A stretch of 10,477 nucleotides of DNA from Fimbriimonadales bacterium (GTDB taxonomy: Bacteria > Armatimonadota > Fimbriimonadia > Fimbriimonadales > Fimbriimonadaceae): the NCBI GenBank assembly GCA_026392145.1, contig JAPLCS010000327.1, positions 1 through 10,477 of the forward strand. Reading direction: 5' to 3'. Of this stretch, positions 5,725 through 10,477 are shown piece by piece. The notes beneath the pieces are model-generated. The model saw nothing but the letters and a program-made list of their open reading frames with translations, was not told the origin of the DNA and made no database searches. Position numbers and translations under genes: made by a program. Numbering within the stretch: the stretch's first letter is position 1; every line of letters begins with the position of its first letter.

Positions 5725-6693
5725 ATGAATTTCAAGTTCTCGTTACCTTCTCTTGCGCTCGTCGCGATTCTCGCTGTTGGCTGTGGCTCAAAAGAGGCCA
5801 CTACCCCCACCGCAGAAGTAAAGAAGCTAGCGTTTGTAACCAACAACACCTCAGACTTCTGGACCATCGCGAAGAAAGGAGTGGAAGCCGCTCAAAAAGA
5901 ACTTCCCGGGTACTCAGTCGATTTCAAAATGCCTCAAGATGGACAGGCAGCTACCCAAAAGCAAATTCTCGATGACTTAGTTGCCGACGGAGTCAAAGGT
6001 ATAGCCGTCAGCCCCAAAGATCCAGCAAACCAAACTGCTGATTTATCCGCAATTGCCGATAAAACACTGCTTATCACTCAGGACAGTGATGCTCCAGATT
6101 CCAAACGAGCATGCTACATCGGAACCGATAACATCGCCGCAGGAAAGATGGCGGGGGAAGAAGTCAAAAAGGCACTTCCAAATGGCGGAAAAATCATGGT
6201 CTTTGTTGGCGCTAAGGACGCACAAAACGCAAAAGAAAGGTACGAGGGTCTCCAAGAGGCTCTCAAGGGATCGAAAGTAACGATTATTGATATCCGAACC
6301 GACGATACCGACCGGGCGAGAGCAAAGCAAAACGTCTCCGATGCAATCACCGCGAATGCAGACCTCGCGGGCTGCGTAGGTCTCTGGAGCTACAACACCC
6401 CAGCGATTGTCAGTGCAATTAAAGACGCAAAGAAAGAAGGCAAAATCGCCATTGTGGGCTTTGACGAAGAAGCAGATACGCTCGCAGGAATCAAAGATGG
6501 CACCGTGTTCAGCACCATTGTCCAACAACCTTACGAGTTCGGTTTTCAATCCGTCAAGCTCATGGCAAAAGTCTTAGAAGGAGACAAAACCATCATTCCA
6601 ACTGAGAAGAAAATCATTGTTCCAACCAAAGTAATCAACAAAGAATCAGTGGAAGAGTTCTCGAAGAAATTGAAGGAGCTTCTAGGCAAATAA
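5725..6693 (+). CDS. Sugar ABC transporter substrate-binding lipoprotein (RbsB/MglB-like)
   Basis: Periplasmic-type binding protein that captures a sugar and delivers it to the importer encoded downstream. It has 322 residues. The signal peptide (1-19) ends in a lipobox with C20 (LAVGC), so the protein should be lipid-anchored. Two alternating alpha/beta lobes of the type 1 periplasmic-binding fold follow (about 34-300). Pocket-like residues by analogy with RbsB: N41, F45 and W46 in NNTSDFW, D120 in ITQDSD, R172 in AKERYEG, and D247 in VGFDEE. IGTDN at 132-136 and QQPYEFG at 267-273 are also family-typical. It is first in an operon with ATPase and permease. The sugar is not fixed by sequence; nearby galT and the binding protein-ATPase-permease order, as in mglBAC, point to galactose as a guess. 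GAAGGAG at 6672-6678, near its 3' end, may serve the next gene. Confidence 0.93.
   Translation: MNFKFSLPSLALVAILAVGCGSKEATTPTAEVKKLAFVTNNTSDFWTIAKKGVEAAQKELPGYSVDFKMPQDGQAATQKQILDDLVADGVKGIAVSPKDPANQTADLSAIADKTLLITQDSDAPDSKRACYIGTDNIAAGKMAGEEVKKALPNGGKIMVFVGAKDAQNAKERYEGLQEALKGSKVTIIDIRTDDTDRARAKQNVSDAITANADLAGCVGLWSYNTPAIVSAIKDAKKEGKIAIVGFDEEADTLAGIKDGTVFSTIVQQPYEFGFQSVKLMAKVLEGDKTIIPTEKKIIVPTKVINKESVEEFSKKLKELLGK
6672..6692 (+). promoter_or_regulatory. Shine-Dalgarno and putative ATA start of the ATPase gene
   Basis: GAAGGAG (6672-6678) lies inside the end of the binding-protein gene, 11 bases before ATA at 6690-6692. ATA shares two bases with the stop TAA (6691-6693). A small stem AGGC/GCCT (6684-6687 / 6694-6697) would put both codons in its loop. 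Ribosomes finishing the binding protein could restart here. The start choice is inferred from protein alignment logic, not observed. Confidence 0.55.
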
Positions 6694-8204
6694 GCCTTCT
6701 TGAACTTAAATCTATCACGAAGCGTTTTCCAGGCGTAACCGCCCTGGAAAACGTTTCCTTTTGCATCAATGACAATGAAATTCTCTCCATCATAGGAGAA
6801 AATGGTGCCGGCAAGTCCACGCTGATGAAGATAATCGCGGGGGTCTATCAGCCAGATGAAGGCCAAATTCTTCTTAATGGCAAAAATGTATCCTTCCCAA
6901 ACCCCGGCTCCTCACTAGACTCAGGAATTCGGATTGTGTTCCAAGAACTCACAGGACTTGAAAACTTAAGCATTGGAGCAAACCTTTTTCTAGGAAGAGA
7001 ACCTCGAAAGGGATTCTTAATTGATTCAAAGAAGATTAACCAAGACTCCGAGAAAATTCTTACCAAAGTGGGCCTCAATCGCTCTGCACAAACGCTTCTA
7101 GGAGAGTTAAGCCTAGCAGAACGACAGCTAGTGGAAATTGGACGAGCTCTCTCAATGAAAGTGCAAGTGCTCATCCTCGACGAGCCAACCTCCTCATTAA
7201 CTCTCGAAGAATCAAATCGACTACTCACTCTCATCCAAGAATTAAAGAGCGAAGGAGTTTCGATCGTCTATATTTCCCACCGGCTCGATGAAGTCCAAGC
7301 CATCAGCGACCGAGTAGTGGCACTCCGCGATGGGAAAAATGCTGGCGAACTCGCCAAGGAAGCAATCACCCACGAGTCGATGATCAAAATGATGGTAGGT
7401 CGTGAGGTCGATACATCACGAATTCAACGTAACGCAAAATCTGGCCCCAAGGCACTAGAACTTATCAATATATCAACCGAGAGATTCCCAGACTGTAAAG
7501 TCAACCTCACGATAAAACAACGTGAAATTCTTGGCATGGCTGGACTGGTCGGTGCAGGCAGAACAGAACTCGCACGAGCCACTTTTGGAGTAGATACTTG
7601 CACCGGTGAAATCGCTATTGATGGCAAACAAACTCACCTAAAATCTCCTCACGATGCAATTCAAAAGGGCATTTTTCTGGCACCAGAAGATCGTCGCAAT
7701 GTGGGTCTTACTCTGACGTCAACAGTTTCAGACAACCTGACACTCCCAAACTTGAAAACCATCAACAAATGGCTCACCCACCGTTCAAAAGAAGAAGAAT
7801 ATGCCAACGAGGGAGTCACAAAAATGGGTGTCAAAACAGCTTCAATCGATACAATTATCGGAACCCTTTCGGGAGGCAATCAACAAAAAGTAGTGCTATC
7901 AAGATGGCTGATGATGAACCCCAAAGTTCTTATTGTTGACGAACCAACTCGGGGCATCGATGTGGGAGCCAAGGCGGAAATCTATCATCAACTCCGTACG
8001 CTGGCAGATCAAGGCATCGGAATTTGGATGATTAGTAGCGACATGGAAGAAATCCTTCGAATGAGCGACCGAGTCGTAGTCATGCATGAAGGCAAGATAA
8101 GCGGTGAACTGGATGGCGAGTCAGCCACAGAGGAGCAAGTTATGGCGCTCGCAGTAGGTAACACCAATGCAACAAACCAACAAAATGGAGTGAGTCAATC
8201 ATGA
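6690..8204 (+). CDS. Sugar ABC transporter ATP-binding protein (RbsA/MglA-like), ATA start proposed
   Basis: Double-domain ATPase that powers sugar import. It has 504 residues from the proposed start, against about 500 for RbsA. Domain 1: LLELKSITKRFPGVTALENV from residue 3, Walker A GENGAGKST (36-44), Q-loop VFQE (83-86), signature LSLAERQ (140-146), Walker B VLILDEPTSSL (161-171) and H-loop H197. Domain 2: the degenerate Walker A LVGAGRTE (286-293) usual for this family, APEDRR (331-336), signature LSGGNQQK (393-400) and Walker B VLIVDEPTRGID (413-424). The first ATG (6825) comes just after Walker A and would give a useless fragment. Upstream in frame there is no ATG, GTG or TTG. ATA at 6690-6692 overlaps the preceding TAA as ATAA, places the start exactly where relatives begin, and has GAAGGAG 11 bases before it. 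ATT at 6669 is the alternative. The stop overlaps the permease ATG as ATGA. Confidence 0.88.
   Translation: MSLLELKSITKRFPGVTALENVSFCINDNEILSIIGENGAGKSTLMKIIAGVYQPDEGQILLNGKNVSFPNPGSSLDSGIRIVFQELTGLENLSIGANLFLGREPRKGFLIDSKKINQDSEKILTKVGLNRSAQTLLGELSLAERQLVEIGRALSMKVQVLILDEPTSSLTLEESNRLLTLIQELKSEGVSIVYISHRLDEVQAISDRVVALRDGKNAGELAKEAITHESMIKMMVGREVDTSRIQRNAKSGPKALELINISTERFPDCKVNLTIKQREILGMAGLVGAGRTELARATFGVDTCTGEIAIDGKQTHLKSPHDAIQKGIFLAPEDRRNVGLTLTSTVSDNLTLPNLKTINKWLTHRSKEEEYANEGVTKMGVKTASIDTIIGTLSGGNQQKVVLSRWLMMNPKVLIVDEPTRGIDVGAKAEIYHQLRTLADQGIGIWMISSDMEEILRMSDRVVVMHEGKISGELDGESATEEQVMALAVGNTNATNQQNGVSQS
6719..6757 (+). repeat. Strong hairpin within the 5' end of the ATPase gene
   Basis: The arms CGTTTTCCAGG (6723-6733) and CCTGGAAAACG (6743-6753) are exact reverse complements. 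As RNA the stem extends outwards by one G-U and three Watson-Crick pairs to 6719/6757, about 15 bp with a nine-base loop. TTTCCTTTT (6754-6762) overlaps its 3' foot. It encodes the conserved KRFPGVTALENVSF segment, so part of the pairing may follow from the codons of FPG and ALEN. Possible roles are partial termination, or a block to 3' exonucleases that would favour the upstream binding-protein message. Confidence 0.75.
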
Positions 8205-9166
8205 AACCACGAAGCAAAGAACTCGGCATCTTAGTGATTCTTATTTTGCTAGTCGTCGCGAGTGCGCTCAAGAATCCTAATGTGTACTCGGGAGCCAACC
8301 TACAAAACACCGGTCGACTCATCGGCATTTATGGAATTTTCAGCCTCGGCATGGGGCTTGTGATTATTACCGGCGGCATTGATCTATCCGTCGGCTCTCT
8401 CTTTGCCCTCCTCGGTGTCGGGCTTGCAATGATGCTGGAGAAAGGCATCCATCCCGTCCTCGCTCTTTCAATTACCATGGCTGGTGGAGCACTCGTAGGC
8501 TGGACTCACGGCTTGCTGGTGACTCGAATGAAGCTACAACCATTTGTCGTCACCCTTTGCGGACTACTCCTCTATCGGGGAGTGGCTCGAACAATAACGG
8601 AGGACGCGACAAAAGGGTTTGGTGATGCCACTGGATTTGAATGGCTCAAGGCGGCGGCAACTGGCTCAGTGATAGGAGTCCCAGTGCCATTGGTACTTTT
8701 AGTTGGCTTCGCAATTGTTACCTATGTTCTCCTTCACAAAAGCATTTATGGACGCTATCTTTTTGCCGTTGGTAAAAATGAAGAGGCCGCCAGGTACGCA
8801 GGCATCAACACCAGATCAGTCATTACATGGGCATACATACTCTGTGGATTCTTTGCCGCTGTATCTGCCATCTTACTGGCCTTCTACACCAACAGCATCG
8901 CGGCCTCAACCCACGGTAACTTTTATGAACTTTATGCGGTAGCGGCGGCAGTGCTCGGAGGTTGTTCACTTCGTGGCGGCGAGGGCACAGTGTTCGGAAT
9001 CCTACTAGGAACAACCCTACTCCAAGTCATTCGCAATCTCGTGAACCTCCTTCGAATCCCAAGCCAACTTGAGTTTGCCGTTATGGCAATCGTAATTCTC
9101 ATCGGCGTCCTCGCCGATACACTTCTTCAACGCAAGTCCAACAAAGTGAAGACAACCAAAGTTTGA
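8201..9166 (+). CDS. Sugar ABC transporter permease (RbsC/MglC-like)
   Basis: Inner-membrane channel subunit of the sugar importer, presumably a homodimer on the ATPase. Its 321 residues match the RbsC family. Most of the sequence is hydrophobic, with segments at about 8-23, 42-60, 63-80, 86-105, 113-126, 158-178, 207-229, 243-254, 262-276 and 291-309. Family marks: VIITGGIDLSVGS (54-66), GRYLFAVGKNEEAARYAGI (184-202; the cytoplasmic EAA-like loop that contacts the ATPase) and VLGGCSLRGGEGTVFG (251-266). The ATG overlaps the ATPase TGA as ATGA, with GGAG 10 bases upstream, so translation is probably coupled. The short basic tail QRKSNKVKTTKV should be cytoplasmic. The next gene follows after 13 bases. 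Sugar specificity is not evident. Confidence 0.95.
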   Translation: MKPRSKELGILVILILLVVASALKNPNVYSGANLQNTGRLIGIYGIFSLGMGLVIITGGIDLSVGSLFALLGVGLAMMLEKGIHPVLALSITMAGGALVGWTHGLLVTRMKLQPFVVTLCGLLLYRGVARTITEDATKGFGDATGFEWLKAAATGSVIGVPVPLVLLVGFAIVTYVLLHKSIYGRYLFAVGKNEEAARYAGINTRSVITWAYILCGFFAAVSAILLAFYTNSIAASTHGNFYELYAVAAAVLGGCSLRGGEGTVFGILLGTTLLQVIRNLVNLLRIPSQLEFAVMAIVILIGVLADTLLQRKSNKVKTTKV

Positions 9167-9179
9167 AGGAAATGGTTTG

Positions 9180-9875
9180 ATGTCGACTCAAAAAACTGTG
9201 AGCATCAAAGAAATGCTCAAACCAGGCGTTCAGGCAGTTCTGAGCCTTTGGAAACCCATTCTGCTGATCCAAATTTTCGCATTAGTTTTCGTGTTCTTTT
9301 TTTATCGCACACCTGAACTACAGAGAATGCCGGAAGCAATCAATCACCTCAAAACTCAATGGGGAGTGGGATGGACATTACTCACGGTATGGACAAGCAG
9401 TATTGCCATTAGTGAAGTCGCTGCCAAACTCACAATCAAAGGAAGGCAATGGATGCCGCTTCGAACGTTAGTGCCATGCCTGTTTTACTTTGGGCTCATC
9501 GGAATCCTACTAGATCTTTTCTACGGTCAACTCAATACAATGCTCGGAAGCGGAACCGACATCGTTTCTGTCATCAAAAAAATTGCCGTAGATCAATTCA
9601 TCCTCTCCCCCTTCGTCACGATGCCACTAGCGACGACATTTTTTGCATGGCGAGACTATAACTTCGACATGGCAAAAACGAAAGCGGGCCTCTCGCACGG
9701 CAAATTCTGGGAACGATATTTCGCCATGCTCGGCACTTGCTGGATGTTCTTTGGCCCTTTTACAATCGCGCTTTACAACCTTCCAATTGGTCTACAATTT
9801 CCCATGGCAATGGCAGCACAAGCCGCGTGGAGTCTAATCGTGGTCGTAGTAGCTGCGCAGGGATCCAAATCATGA
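9180..9875 (+). CDS. Membrane protein, probably Mpv17/PMP22-like
   Basis: A protein of 231 residues with hydrophobic segments at about 25-42, 63-80, 97-114, 138-156, 181-199 and 208-226. The C-terminal half has the layout of the Mpv17/PMP22 family: VDQFILSPF (137-145; conserved DQ and P), then W188, P193, YNLPIGLQF (199-207) and W217. That family is best known from eukaryotic peroxisomes and mitochondria, where a channel role is proposed; bacterial members have no settled function. The ATG at 9180 has AAGGA (9167-9171) eight bases upstream; the TTG directly before it would add only one residue. It lies 13 bases after the permease and its stop overlaps the next start as ATGA, so it belongs to the transport operon. 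The family call rests on motif layout by eye; an unrelated multi-pass protein is possible. Confidence 0.6.
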   Translation: MSTQKTVSIKEMLKPGVQAVLSLWKPILLIQIFALVFVFFFYRTPELQRMPEAINHLKTQWGVGWTLLTVWTSSIAISEVAAKLTIKGRQWMPLRTLVPCLFYFGLIGILLDLFYGQLNTMLGSGTDIVSVIKKIAVDQFILSPFVTMPLATTFFAWRDYNFDMAKTKAGLSHGKFWERYFAMLGTCWMFFGPFTIALYNLPIGLQFPMAMAAQAAWSLIVVVVAAQGSKS

Positions 9876-10477
9876 AAGGTACTTTGCTCAACGTAACGAC
9901 CGTGGTTGCTGGTTCCCTCGTCGGGCTGGCAGTAGGGCAATTACTTCCGCCCGGAACCCAATCAATGGCATTGTCTGGACTCGGGTTGGTCACCCTGGGA
10001 CTCGGCATCAAAATGTTTCTCGGCTCCCGCAACATCATGATCCTTGCCGGATCAGTGGCGATAGGTGGCATCATCGGACTCCTATGCGGAATCCAAAATG
10101 GACTGGATTTCCTCGCGAATTCCCTCAAGCAATTTCTCGGTGGTGGGCAATCCTTTTCAGAAGGCTTTGTAACCGCCACGGTGCTTTATTGTGTGGGACC
10201 CATGACATTTCTTGGTTGCATCCAAGACGGGATCGAAGGAAATAGCGAATTACTAAAGTTGAAGGCAACGCTTGATGGAGTCGCATCCATCTTCCTTGCC
10301 GCATCTCTAGGCTATGGCGTGCTGGTTTCAGCTTTCTCAGTCTTACTAATCCAAGGAACCATTACTCTCTTTGCGGCAAAGCTTTCCTGGCTCAAAGAAG
10401 ACGATGAGATTCTGGCTGAACTCACCGGAGCAGGTGGACCAATCATGCTTGCAACAGGACTTTCTCTCCTCGAAATA
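9872..10477 (+). CDS. DUF554 family membrane protein, 3' end outside window
   Basis: The first 202 residues of a multi-pass inner-membrane protein; family members are usually about 220-240, so only the end is missing. It begins MKGTLLNVTTVVAGSLVGL, matching the family start GT-xx-N-xxx-V-xx-G. The middle block is SFSEGFVTATVLYCVGPMTF at about 94-113, then LGCIQDGIEGNSELLKLK at 114-131 and TLDGVASIFLAASLGYGVL at 133-151. All are typical of DUF554 (E. coli YqgA, B. subtilis YdfK). LIQGTITLFA and ELTGAGGPIMLATGLSLL follow. Family function is unknown; transport is often assumed. The ATG overlaps the preceding TGA as ATGA, so it is coupled to the Mpv17-like gene and is probably the fifth gene of the sugar ABC operon. 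Family call is firm; role is not. Confidence 0.9.
   Translation, partial: MKGTLLNVTTVVAGSLVGLAVGQLLPPGTQSMALSGLGLVTLGLGIKMFLGSRNIMILAGSVAIGGIIGLLCGIQNGLDFLANSLKQFLGGGQSFSEGFVTATVLYCVGPMTFLGCIQDGIEGNSELLKLKATLDGVASIFLAASLGYGVLVSAFSVLLIQGTITLFAAKLSWLKEDDEILAELTGAGGPIMLATGLSLLEI

Noticed and set aside
5646..5867. galT extended at its N-terminus to the first ATG of the open frame (74 extra residues)
   Set aside because: The extension is unlike the family, overlaps the divergent binding-protein gene on the other strand, and the family N-terminus starts at the internal ATG near 5645 or 5660.
6043..6549. Open frame of 168 codons on the - strand
   Set aside because: It lies wholly opposite the binding-protein gene, has a Cys-rich and unstructured translation, and matches nothing recognisable; it is a shadow of the coding strand.
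6640..6720. Programmed -1 frameshift fusing the binding protein to the ATPase, as a way to translate the ATPase without a start codon
   Set aside because: No classic slippery heptamer is seen before the stop, and the fusion would join an exported lipoprotein to a cytoplasmic ATPase, which makes no topological sense.
6825..8204. ATPase gene starting at the first ATG, 6825
   Set aside because: This start begins just after Walker A and drops 45 conserved residues; the upstream frame clearly encodes the family N-terminus.
1..10477. Defence system, CRISPR array, prophage or transposon
   Set aside because: No repeats with spacers, integrase, transposase, nuclease-helicase genes or direct-repeat borders are seen; all genes are metabolic, transport, RNA-processing or envelope genes.

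Overview
The window is a gene-dense chromosomal stretch from a diderm bacterium of medium GC, roughly 48-50% by eye. There are two lipobox-type secreted proteins, a PEP-CTERM protein with a Lys-rich tail (the exosortase sorting signal of diderm environmental bacteria), ATGA stop/start overlaps, and at least one TTG start. Together these would suit Armatimonadota or a related environmental phylum. That assignment is an impression from protein style, not a database result. No rRNA, tRNA, CRISPR array, insertion sequence or prophage gene is visible, and no stretch longer than 300 bases lacks a gene.

Left part (1-2486). The N-terminal 201 residues of a FecCD/BtuC-type metallophore ABC permease run leftwards off the window. 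Only 28 bp away, on the other strand, begins a class I aspartate aminotransferase with a TTG start. Its stop codon overlaps the start of rnc (ribonuclease III) as ATGA. The 28-bp gap holds a near-symmetric -10 box that could serve both strands. The rnc reading frame carries a near-perfect hairpin close to its 5' end.

Middle part (2487-5645). A PEP-CTERM surface protein (+) and a Ser/Pro/Thr-rich lipoprotein (-) converge on a hairpin with T-runs on both sides, a likely bidirectional terminator. Next comes galT (-), encoding a class I galactose-1-phosphate uridylyltransferase with all its metal and catalytic motifs.

Right part (5725-10477). Divergent from galT is a sugar ABC importer operon in the order binding lipoprotein, double-domain ATPase, permease, which is the mglBAC order. 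It continues into a predicted Mpv17/PMP22-like membrane protein and a DUF554 membrane protein that leaves the window at its end. The galT neighbourhood makes galactose or a galactose-containing sugar a reasonable guess for the substrate, but the sequence does not prove it.

The most notable point is the ATPase gene. Its reading frame, including Walker A, extends upstream of the first ATG, yet has no ATG, GTG or TTG there. The best candidate start is an ATA that overlaps the binding-protein stop as ATAA, as if one G-to-A change had altered an ancestral ATGA. About 30 bases further on lies a 15-bp hairpin followed by a T-rich stretch. Both features could lower ATPase output relative to the binding protein. 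No wholly new multi-gene system is evident; the unusual points are regulatory or concern gene starts.
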